From VRUE01 sp963728045 (GTDB lineage: Bacteria > Actinomycetota > Thermoleophilia > Solirubrobacterales > 70-9), in the NCBI GenBank assembly GCA_963728045.1, contig CAVSIE010000002.1:682001-746000 (forward strand): a DNA stretch of 64,000 nt, given 5' to 3'. Made by a program: the position numbers and the translations under genes. Below are positions 50,115 to 57,329 of this stretch, piece after piece. Numbering within the stretch: the first letter of the stretch is position 1; the number at the start of each line of letters is the position of its first letter. The notes under the pieces are model-generated. The model saw only the letters and a list, made by a program, of their open reading frames with translations, was not told where the DNA came from and did no database searches.

Positions 50115-50163
50115 GGCACCCTAATCCCGACTGTGTTAGTTTGAATTCCTTAGGGCACCCTAA
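50110..50163. promoter_or_regulatory. Paired iron-box palindromes 3 and 4 around the htaA promoter
   Basis: ATTAGGGCACCCTAAT (50110-50125) and TTAGGGCACCCTAA (50150-50163) lie 40 nt apart. Between them TAGTTT (50137-50142) is the probable -10, so box 4 covers the start site and box 3 the upstream region. Leader then runs ~75 nt to the htaA ATG, with AAGGAGG at 50214-50220. Confidence 0.75.
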
Positions 50164-50231
50164 TCAAGGGTGCGCCCGGACACAAACAGCGCGCCCGAGC
50201 GCGCAGGACAGGCAAGGAGGCGCCTGAACAG

Positions 50232-51383
50232 ATGAGAAGGCAGAGGACCAAGAGACGCTCGATCGGCAGAGGGTTGACGGCGGCGATGGCGGTCGTGGGC
50301 ATCGCGGCGGCGACCGCGGTCCCGGCCGGCGCCGCGCCAGCAGGAGGCACGGCGGCGGTCATCCTCGCCAGCCACGCCAAAGGGCGCACGCTGAGCGGAC
50401 AGGGCGTGGCGATCCAAGCCGGCAGCCCCGCGACGAAGGACGGCCGCACCCTGTCCCTGCCGATCTCGGCCGTCGACCCCGACGCCGGCGCATCTGCGAC
50501 CGCCGACGGCTGGCTCCACTTCAAGCGAGGCAAAAAGGGAGTCGTCGTGTCTGCGCTGCGCTTCGACTTCGCCGCCGGCGCGCTGAAGGGGAAGCTCGGC
50601 GACGAGGAGGTCTCGATCTTCAGCCTTGGCGCCGCCGCGAACCTCAACGCTTCTACTGGCGCCGTCTCCCTCCAGGACGCCAAGCTGCGTCTCACCGCTG
50701 ACGCCGCCGGCACGCTGAAGCAGAAGCTCGGCCTCGAGCGCGCCCTGCGCCGAGACGGCGTCGGCATGGCCTGGCTCTCGGCCAAGGTGAAGCCGGCTCT
50801 GGAGGCGGCCAAGCCGGTCGTCTCGGGCAACGCGGCCTGGGGCATGCTCGCCTCCTGGCGCGCATATGTCCTCGGCCATCAGGGGCCGCCGCCGCCCGCT
50901 CCCCCGACGAACGGGACGATCGAAGTCTTCGGCGGGGCGACGGCAACCGGGCCGCTCACCGATCCGGCGACCACCTACGCCTTCCCCGCTGTCGGCGGCA
51001 GCTTCGAGAAGGGCCTCTACGGCGCCACCGACAAGCTGGCGCTGCAGACCCAGGGCAGCCTCAAGTTCGCCAAGCCGATGCACTGCATCCAGGAAATCGA
51101 GCTCACCGACCTGACGCTGACGATAGATGGAGCCGACTCGTCGATCGTGGTCGGCGACTACAGCTACGACATCGACAAATTCACCGGGAAATCCTGCGCG
51201 GATTTGCCCGGCGTGCTCGAGCAGGGCGCCAAGTTCGCGACCCTCGACCCGAGCGCCGTCACCCCGACCTACTCGGCTGATGGCAAGACGGTCACCTGGG
51301 CGAACGTCCCGGCGACCCTGACCGCCGCCGGCGCGGTGCCGTTCATCCCGACCTACAAAGCGGGTCAGCCCTCGACCCGGTGA
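50232..51383 (+). CDS. htaA: HtaA-domain heme-binding secreted protein 1
   Basis: 383 residues. Signal peptide (AMAVVGIAAATAVPAGAAPA). Residues ~35-170 form a beta-rich N-domain (AVILASHAKGRTLSGQGVAI, GWLHFKRGKKGVVVSALRF). Residues ~190-375 fit the HtaA heme-binding domain: AAWGMLASWRAYVLGHQG, GTIEVFGGATATGPL, AVGGSFEKGLYG, LQTQGSLKFAKPMHC, LTLTIDGADSSIVV. HtaA proteins in corynebacteria take heme from hemoproteins and pass it to HmuT. Strong Shine-Dalgarno. No C-terminal membrane anchor, so it is soluble or wall-associated. Confidence 0.88.
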   Translation: MRRQRTKRRSIGRGLTAAMAVVGIAAATAVPAGAAPAGGTAAVILASHAKGRTLSGQGVAIQAGSPATKDGRTLSLPISAVDPDAGASATADGWLHFKRGKKGVVVSALRFDFAAGALKGKLGDEEVSIFSLGAAANLNASTGAVSLQDAKLRLTADAAGTLKQKLGLERALRRDGVGMAWLSAKVKPALEAAKPVVSGNAAWGMLASWRAYVLGHQGPPPPAPPTNGTIEVFGGATATGPLTDPATTYAFPAVGGSFEKGLYGATDKLALQTQGSLKFAKPMHCIQEIELTDLTLTIDGADSSIVVGDYSYDIDKFTGKSCADLPGVLEQGAKFATLDPSAVTPTYSADGKTVTWANVPATLTAAGAVPFIPTYKAGQPSTR

Positions 51384-51402
51384 CGATCACGGTGGGAATC
51401 GG

Positions 51403-52679
51403 GTGAGGTCGATCCCGGCACAGGGGACGCGTGCCCTGACCACGCTGGCGGCAATTGTCGCCAGCGTGGTCGTCGGGACCGCCACGGCGCCGGCGGCGCA
51501 CGGGGCCGGCGGCGCCACGACCCTGATCTTGAGTGGGCCGGCGGCGAAGTCGCTGCGGAACGCCGGGGTCCGGATCGCGCCGGTGAAACCGGCCAAAGGC
51601 AACGCGCAGCGGATCGTGCTGCCGGTCCGGGGCGGCCTCGCTGGGACCAGCACTACCGTCCTCACCCACGGCGGCGCGATCTCTCTGCGCTATCGCGACA
51701 GATCGGCCCGCCTCTCCAAGCTGCGCCTGGTGCTCGGCAAACGCTCGCGGCTGAGCGCCAAGCTGGAGGTCTCAACGTCGACGTCTTCGCGCTGCCGAGC
51801 GGCCGCAATCGCTCCGTCGACCCGCTCGCGGGCACGGTCGACCTGAGCGGCGCGCGCTTGAAGCTGACCGGCGCCGGGGCCAAGGCGATCGCCACGCAAC
51901 TGATGCCGGCTCCCGGCCGCAGAGCCTCGAACAGCGCCCAGACCCAGACTGCGCCGGCAGTGAAGCCCGGGCACTTCGGCGGCCTCTCAACCCGCGCCTC
52001 CGGCCTCACCGCAGGAGGAGGGCCGGCGCCGCTGGGCAACGATGCCCTTCTGCCAAGCGGCTGCCCACAGCCGAGCGGCGCCGGACCGGCGCCCGAGGAC
52101 CCACTGCCGGTCGCGACCCGGCCACCCGGCGCCGTCGACATCGTCTCCGCGACGATCGATTGGCACGTCCGCGAGTCGTTCATCCGCTACATCAACACCG
52201 GGGAGGGAACCAGCGTCTCCGGCGGCGCCAGCGCGGACCCGCCGGTGATGCTGCCTGGCGCCTCGGCCCCGCTTACCTACGACTTCCACTTCCCCTTCGC
52301 CGAAGGCTGGCACGACGCCGGGGCCAACCCCGCCGATCCGGCCGACGACAGGGCGGCGATCTACTTCGGTGGCGCCATCCGCTTCCTCTACAGCGGCCAC
52401 GAAATCGACCTGACGACTGCCGACCCCGAGATTGAGATCGCGGGGGGTGGCTCCCGGGCGATCTTCTCGGTCCAGGAGGGAGCGGACCCGGCCAAACGGC
52501 AGGTGCTTGTCAACCTCGACCTGAGCCGCGCCGCGGAGATCTCCGCGAGCGGCAGCTCCTACGCCTACGAACGCGTGCCGGGAGCGGTCCCATCAGGAAC
52601 AGCCTCCTCGGTCTTCGCCGGCTTCTACGCCCCTGGAACGGAGTTTGGATGCTTCACGGTCAGGTACGCGACTTCCTGA
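51403..52679 (+). pseudogene. HtaA-domain secreted protein 2, interrupted by a frameshift
   Basis: Two frames that belong together. The first (GTG 51403, signal peptide ALTTLAAIVASVVVGTATAPAAHG) parallels the htaA1 N-domain up to LGKRSRLSAKLE near 51768 and then degenerates into Ser/Thr/Arg-rich nonsense ending at 51846. The continuation lies in another frame from 51768: GLNVDVFALPSGRNRSVDPL, LSGARLKLTGAGAKAIA, aligning with EEVSIFSLG...LQDAKLRLTADAAG of htaA1, and onward to an HtaA domain (IDWHVRESFIRYINTGEG) ending at 52679. One nucleotide is missing between the CTG at 51763-51765 and GGT at 51768. Real pseudogene, assembly error or frameshifting cannot be told apart here. An internal ATG at 51858 could still express the HtaA part without signal peptide. 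Confidence 0.82.
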
Positions 52680-53839
52680 GCAGAGCGCTGATCGCGGCGG
52701 CGGTTGTCGCCGCCTGCTCGCCGGCGGCGCCCTGGCTGGAGGCTGCGCGGGCTGACGCCGCTCAGGTCACCGTCGTCGCTCCCGGCGGCACGCAGCAGAC
52801 GCTCTCGCTCGACGCCCTCGCCGGTCAGGAGGACGTGAGTGAGCGTCCCTACGTGCTGCGCTCCACAACCGGGGAGAGCACCCAGACGGTGAACGGGTTC
52901 TCGCTGGGCAGAGTGCTCGAAGCGGCCGGCGCCGATCCGTACGGCTTCTCCTACCTCGAGGTCCAGCGGCCGGCCGGCGGCATGGTCCTGCTCAGCCGCC
53001 ACCAGGCGCTCGACCCCGGCGCTTTCGCCGACGGCTCCCCCGTCATCTACGCAACCGCAGCCGGAACAGGCTTCCTCCGCCCAAGCAGCGGCGCAGAAGA
53101 TCTCAACGCCACCGACTCCTTCGAAGCGCCCCAGGGCATCACACTCGTCCTTCGCAAGGACACGCCGCTGCGGGTGGTGGCAAAGGCCTCGCCGCTGCGA
53201 GCGAAACCGGGTCAAGTGGTCTCCTTCGAGGCGGTCATCGAGCTCGCCGGCGCCGGCGAGCAGCTGGCTTACTCGTGGTACTTCGACGACGGCCACTCCG
53301 CTTCCGGCGCCAGCGTCAGCCACAGCTTCGCCCGGCGCGGCGGCTACGACGTCATCGTCGGCGTCACCACCCCGGGCAACAGCGCCGGGACCTCAGCCGT
53401 AGTCACAGTCCAGGTCGGCGCGCCGCTTGCCGGACCCGAGCGCAAGGGAGGCGGGCGCAACCGCAATGCAGGCGCTCCCGATCATGGCGCCGCAACTGGC
53501 ACACACGGCGCTGTGGCTCCTGGTCCGGCTGCTGCGTCGCCTGGGAGCGGCGCCGGTGTTGCTCCGACGGACGCTCAACGCGGCCGCAGGCCGCGTGTCC
53601 GGCGGAGTAATACCGGCGCCGCTCCGCGCAAGGCCGCGGCCGGCGAGCCTGTTGTCGGTGAGCTCGTCAGCGCCACTACCACTCCGATCGAGCCGGCGAA
53701 ACCGGTCGCGGCGCGGCGCGGTCAGCTCGTGAGCGATGGCGAGGGCCCGGGCCTTCCCGGCGCCGCCCTCGGGATCCTGGTCACCGCCGGACTACTCGGC
53801 GCCGGCGCCCTGATCGAGACCAGGAGCCTGCTGCGATGA
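52649..53839 (+). CDS. Anchored SUOX-like + PKD domain surface protein
   Basis: 396 residues. Signal peptide (LIAAAVVAACSPAAPW). Residues ~40-180 resemble the sulfite-oxidase-like molybdopterin fold used as a binding domain (TLSLDALAGQ, TVNGFSLGRVLEAAGADPYGF, LLSRHQAL); the cofactor Cys is not evident. Residues ~185-270 are a PKD domain (YSWYFDDGHSASGASVSHSFARRGGYDVIVGVTT, core HSFARRGGYDVIV). A long Gly/Ala/Pro/Arg linker leads to a single C-terminal membrane helix (GAALGILVTAGLLGAGALI). ATG 52649 has GGAG 5 nt upstream and overlaps htaA2 by 31 nt. Likely links heme-binding surface proteins to the membrane motor encoded next. Confidence 0.8.
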   Translation: MLHGQVRDFLSRALIAAAVVAACSPAAPWLEAARADAAQVTVVAPGGTQQTLSLDALAGQEDVSERPYVLRSTTGESTQTVNGFSLGRVLEAAGADPYGFSYLEVQRPAGGMVLLSRHQALDPGAFADGSPVIYATAAGTGFLRPSSGAEDLNATDSFEAPQGITLVLRKDTPLRVVAKASPLRAKPGQVVSFEAVIELAGAGEQLAYSWYFDDGHSASGASVSHSFARRGGYDVIVGVTTPGNSAGTSAVVTVQVGAPLAGPERKGGGRNRNAGAPDHGAATGTHGAVAPGPAAASPGSGAGVAPTDAQRGRRPRVRRSNTGAAPRKAAAGEPVVGELVSATTTPIEPAKPVAARRGQLVSDGEGPGLPGAALGILVTAGLLGAGALIETRSLLR

Positions 53840-54501
53840 GCGTCGAGCAGATCCTCTTCGACGTCTCCGAAGCGCTGCGGGTCCCGGTCCTGGTCCTCGC
53901 CCTGGTCGCCCTGGTGGTCGTCGTGGTCGAGCTGGGGGCGCTCCTGGCCGAGCTGAGGCGCCGTCGCGGCCGCAGCGTCTGGCAGCTTGAGAACGCGGTG
54001 GCGGAGTGCCAGGGCCGGCTCGCCGCCGGCCATCAGGCCGAGGCGCTGGTGGCCCTGATGCCGCTGGCTCGCAACCGCACGATGGAGGAGGCGCTCGCCG
54101 GCGTGCTCGAACAGGTCGGTAGGCCCGACGCCGAAGCGCGGATCGCCAAGCGCCTCGCCGAGTACGACTACCTCTCCCTGCGCCGCCTCGAGCGCACCCG
54201 CATCCTCGTCCGCATGGGCCCCGCCCTCGGCCTGATGGGGACGCTGATCCCACTCTCCCCCGCCCTCGCCGGTCTCGCCGACGGCGATGTCGCGACCCTG
54301 ACCGAGAACCTCCGCGTCGCCTTCGGCGTCACCGTCGCCGGTCTCCTCGTCGGCGCGATCGCCTTCACGATCTCGCTCGTCCGCGACCGCCTCTACGCCC
54401 AGGACTACTCCGACGTCGAGTACGTAGCCGCCTGCCTCACCGCCGGCAGCGGCAATGGCCTCCCGGTCGGCCACCATTCCCACTGGGCGGTAGCCCCATG
54501 A
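53836..54501 (+). CDS. MotA/TolQ/ExbB-family proton channel
   Basis: 221 residues with three membrane helices: VLVLALVALVVVVVELGALL, then after a cytoplasmic helical part, RMGPALGLMGTLIPLSPALAGLADGD and NLRVAFGVTVAGLLVGAIAFTISLV, the conserved paired helices of ExbB/TolQ/MotA. ATG overlaps the preceding TGA; its own stop overlaps the DUF2149 start (ATGA). Uses proton flow to do mechanical work on partners. In diderms the partner is TonB; here no TonB or outer membrane is expected, which makes its job in the heme locus unclear. Confidence 0.9.
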   Translation: MSVEQILFDVSEALRVPVLVLALVALVVVVVELGALLAELRRRRGRSVWQLENAVAECQGRLAAGHQAEALVALMPLARNRTMEEALAGVLEQVGRPDAEARIAKRLAEYDYLSLRRLERTRILVRMGPALGLMGTLIPLSPALAGLADGDVATLTENLRVAFGVTVAGLLVGAIAFTISLVRDRLYAQDYSDVEYVAACLTAGSGNGLPVGHHSHWAVAP

Positions 54502-54827
54502 AGGTCACCGCCCGCGCCCGCAGCCGCGATGACCGCGCCGGCGACCCCCTAGACGGCCTAGTCAACCTCTTCGACCTAGGCATAGTCCTCTCCGTAGCCT
54601 TCCTACTAGCCGCCCTCTCGTCCCTAAACCTCACCGAGGAGCTGACCGCAAAGTCGAAAGCCGACCAGGCAACGCGCCCAGCCAACGCAGTGGTCGCGGA
54701 GCGCAACGAGCGTGTCAAGGAGATTCAGCTCAAACCAGGACAACGAGTCGTGGGCCGTGGCGAGCCAGTCGGGACGCTCTACCGCCTAAGCGACGGCCGC
54801 ACCGTAATCGTGAGGGAGGGGCGGTGA
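54498..54827 (+). CDS. DUF2149 membrane protein, possible ExbD counterpart
   Basis: 109 residues. One membrane helix near the N-terminus (LVNLFDLGIVLSVAFLLAAL) with an Asp at its start, the same position as the proton-carrying Asp of ExbD/TolR (P-x-x-D-V-M-L). The extracytoplasmic C-terminal part is ~75 residues with KADQATRPANAVVAER and a small beta-like end (GTLYRLSDGRTVIVREGR). Co-translated with the ExbB-like gene. The last residues REGR and the stop are encoded by the left arm of palindromic element copy 4. ExbD role is inference. Confidence 0.82.
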   Translation: MKVTARARSRDDRAGDPLDGLVNLFDLGIVLSVAFLLAALSSLNLTEELTAKSKADQATRPANAVVAERNERVKEIQLKPGQRVVGRGEPVGTLYRLSDGRTVIVREGR

Positions 54828-54906
54828 TCCCCTCAACGGGCGGATACTCAAAACGCCGGGCTAATTAGCCCGGCGTTTGTCCGGGGAGGGGATCACCGCC
54901 CCTCCC
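54814..54906 (+). repeat. Palindromic element copy 4
   Basis: 93 bp between the convergent DUF2149 and cysC genes; left arm includes the DUF2149 stop. Outer arms of 20 nt (54814-54833 / 54887-54906) are perfect reverse complements. Core AACGGGCGGATACTCAAA, hairpin ACGCCGGGC-TAATTA-GCCCGGCGT, then TTGTCCGGG. Confidence 0.95.
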
Positions 54907-54924
54907 ACCCGCTTCGTCCGTCTC

Positions 54925-55479
54925 TCAGGCGGTAACCGCAGCCGCCGGGATCAACTCCCGCGACTCGAGGTACTCGAGCAGCTTCTGCGCCGACTCCTCC
55001 GGCGACTCGTTTTCGGTGTCGCAAACCCAGGCCGGGTTCTCCGGGATCTCGTAGGGGTCCGACACGCCGGTGAATTCCTTGATCTCACCCGCGAAGGCCT
55101 TCGCGTAGAGGCCCTTGACGTCGCGCTCGGCGCAGGTGTCGACCGAAGCCTTGACGTAGACCTCGATGAAACGGTCGCCCATCAGCTCGTGCGCCTCGTC
55201 GCGAATCTCCGCGTAGGGGGAGATCGCCGCGGTGATCACCGGCACGCCATTGCGGCTGAGCAGGTCGGCGACAAAGGCGATCCGGCGGATGTTCGTGTCG
55301 CGGTCCTCCTTCGAGAAGCCGAGCCCCTTGGAGAGGTTTTCGCGCACGATGTCGCCGTCGAGGATCTCCAGCTTCGAGCCGCGCTCGCGCAGTTGGGTCT
55401 CCAGCAGTCCGGAGATGGTCGTCTTGCCGGCACCGGAAAGCCCGGTGAACCAGAGGGTGAAGCCCTTCTCGCCAGCCAT
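54925..55479 (-). CDS. cysC: Adenylylsulfate kinase
   Basis: 184 residues. Walker A GLSGAGKTT at 14-22, EILDGDIVRENLSKGLGFSKEDRDTNIRRI (core DGDIVRENL), AAISPYAEIRDEA, DVKGLYAKAFAGEIKEFTGVSDPYE. Phosphorylates APS to PAPS. Last gene of the sulfur cluster, 5 nt after sat. Because CysH below looks like the APS-using type, PAPS may serve sulfation rather than reduction. Confidence 0.96.
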   Translation of the reverse strand: MAGEKGFTLWFTGLSGAGKTTISGLLETQLRERGSKLEILDGDIVRENLSKGLGFSKEDRDTNIRRIAFVADLLSRNGVPVITAAISPYAEIRDEAHELMGDRFIEVYVKASVDTCAERDVKGLYAKAFAGEIKEFTGVSDPYEIPENPAWVCDTENESPEESAQKLLEYLESRELIPAAAVTA

Positions 55480-55484
55480 GCTCG

Positions 55485-56561
55485 TCAGTCCTCCTTGTAA
55501 GCGTCGATCAGGATGTCGGCGACCTCGTCGCGTGAGAACTCGTGCGGCGGCCTTTCGCCGTTGCCGAGCATCTCGCGGACCTTGGTCCCGGAGAGAAACA
55601 GATGCGACTCCTGGTCATGCGGGCAGGTCTTGCCGGAGGCGAGCCCCTCGCACTCGTTGCACCAGAAGGTGTGCTCGAACATCAGCGGCTCGATCCCGAG
55701 CTCGTCGATGTCGATCTCGTCGAAGATCTTCTGCGCGTCGTAGGTGCCGTAGTAGTCGCCGGCGCCGGCGTGGTCGCGGCCGACGATGAAGTGGGTGGCG
55801 CCGTAGTTGCGGCGGACGATCGCGTGCAGGACGGCCTCGCGCGGTCCGGCGTAGTGCATCTTTGCCGGCTTCACCCCGAGCACGACCCGGTCATTCGGGT
55901 AGTACTTCTCCATCAGCACCTCGTAGCAGCGCATCCTCACGTCGGCGGGGATGTCGCCGGCCTTGGTCTTGCCAATCAGCGGGTGGATGAAGAGGCCGTC
56001 GCAGGTCTCCAGCGCCGCCTTGGTCAGGTACTCGTGGGCGCGATGGATCGGGTTGCGGGTCTGGAAGGCGACGATCTTCTTCCAGCCGCGCGCCTCGAAG
56101 TCGGCCTTGTGCTCGGCAGGCGTCTTGTAGCGGGCCATGAAGGCCTCGTCGTGATCGGGGAGCGCGTCGACCTCGATCGGGCCGGCGATCATCCGGTTGC
56201 CCTCCTCGTAGATCGCAGCGACGCCGGGGTGGGCCTCGTCGGTGGTGCCGTAGACCTGCTCGGCCTCGCGCTTGGCATCGCGCTCCCAGATCTCCTCGAC
56301 GGTGATCCGTCCCAGCGGCTTGCCTTCGTCGCTCGACAGGGCGACGACGTCGCCGACCTCGCACTCGAGGTCGGTTGCCAGGGTGATCGGGATCGGCCAG
56401 TACTCGCCGGCGGCGGTGCGCATCTCGCTGCAGACGCGCTCCCAGTCGGCCGAGCCCTGGAAGCCGGTCAGCGGCGCGAAGCCGCCGTTGCCGATCATCT
56501 CGAAGTCGGCCGTGTGGCGCTCGGAAAGGGTCAGGGAAAGCTCAGTCATCGTCTCGCTCAT
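55485..56561 (-). CDS. sat: ATP sulfurylase (single-subunit type)
   Basis: 358 residues. Active-site FQTRNPIHRAHEYLTKAAL (QxRNPxHxxHE) and GRDHAGAGDYYGTYDAQ; GLFIHPLIGKTKAGDIP; a zinc-type Cys pattern CNECEGLASGKTCPHD toward the C-terminus as in many bacterial Sat. Makes APS from sulfate and ATP. ATG 56561 or 56549 (MTELSL). 69-nt gap after cysH without clear signals. Confidence 0.96.
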   Translation of the reverse strand: MSETMTELSLTLSERHTADFEMIGNGGFAPLTGFQGSADWERVCSEMRTAAGEYWPIPITLATDLECEVGDVVALSSDEGKPLGRITVEEIWERDAKREAEQVYGTTDEAHPGVAAIYEEGNRMIAGPIEVDALPDHDEAFMARYKTPAEHKADFEARGWKKIVAFQTRNPIHRAHEYLTKAALETCDGLFIHPLIGKTKAGDIPADVRMRCYEVLMEKYYPNDRVVLGVKPAKMHYAGPREAVLHAIVRRNYGATHFIVGRDHAGAGDYYGTYDAQKIFDEIDIDELGIEPLMFEHTFWCNECEGLASGKTCPHDQESHLFLSGTKVREMLGNGERPPHEFSRDEVADILIDAYKED

Positions 56562-56630
56562 CAGGCAGTTCTCTCACCAATCGGTCGGAGGGAAGGGTCA
56601 GGAGTTCGTGCAGGCGCCGCTGTGCGGCAC

Positions 56631-57329
56631 TTAGTTGATCCCGCACTCGGTCTTTTGCAGGCCCACCCAACGGCCGTCGCGCGGCGAAGCGCCCGCGGCG
56701 ACCGGCTTGGTGCAGTGGGTGCAGCCGATCGAGGGGTAGCCCTGATCGTGGAGCGGGTTGTACGGGAGGCGGTGCTCACGGATGTAGTTCCAAACGTCGC
56801 GCTCGGTCCAGTCCGCGAGGGGGTTCAGCTTCCACAGCTCGAAGCGCTTGTCCCGGGCGAACTTGGGGGTTTTGGCGCGACTGGCTGAGTCCTCGCGGCG
56901 GACGCCGGCGAGCCAGCAGTCTACGGAAGAAAGGGCACGGCCCATCGGCTCGACCTTGCGCAAGCCGCAGCAGGCGTCGGGATTGCTCTTCCAGAGCTCG
57001 TCGCCGTGCTCGGCGGCCTGCTCCTCGAGAGTCAAGTTGTGGTAGCGGTCGAACTCGATGCCGAGGTGCTCGGCAAGGCGGTCGCGCGTCTCGTAGGTCT
57101 CCGGGAAGAGCACGTCGGTGTCGAGGTAGAAGAAGCGTGCCTCGGAGTTGATCTGCGTCGCCATGTGCGCCGTCACCGAGCTCGTTTTCTGAAACGAGCA
57201 GGCGATGTAGTGGCGCTCGCCGAAGGTCTCGAACATCCACTCGATCGCCTCCTGGGCGGAGCGGTCATCGAGCTCGGCGGCGATCGCCTCGGGATCCTCG
57301 ATCAGCGGCGAGACGGCTACGGGGGTCAT
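56631..57329 (-). CDS. cysH: APS/PAPS reductase
   Basis: 232 residues. PAPS-reductase fold with CSFQKTSSVTAHM (P-loop equivalent), LDTDVLFPETYETRDRLAE, and the Cys motifs CC (DACCGLRKVEPM) and CxxC (GCTHCTKPV) that bind a 4Fe-4S cluster in assimilatory APS reductases. C-terminal redox Cys in TECGIN. So APS is the likely substrate. ATG 57329 overlaps the TGA of the sulfite reductase (ATGA); longer upstream frame rejected. Confidence 0.94.
   Translation of the reverse strand: MTPVAVSPLIEDPEAIAAELDDRSAQEAIEWMFETFGERHYIACSFQKTSSVTAHMATQINSEARFFYLDTDVLFPETYETRDRLAEHLGIEFDRYHNLTLEEQAAEHGDELWKSNPDACCGLRKVEPMGRALSSVDCWLAGVRREDSASRAKTPKFARDKRFELWKLNPLADWTERDVWNYIREHRLPYNPLHDQGYPSIGCTHCTKPVAAGASPRDGRWVGLQKTECGIN

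Noticed and set aside
53275..53732. Alternative plus-strand frames within the SUOX/PKD gene linker
   Set aside because: Arg-rich low-complexity shadows of the Gly/Ala/Pro linker; no start signals.
16485..54906. CRISPR array or simple terminators for the four palindromic units
   Set aside because: They are far apart, lack spacers, and two of the four do not lie at gene ends; copies 2 and 4 might still act as terminators secondarily.
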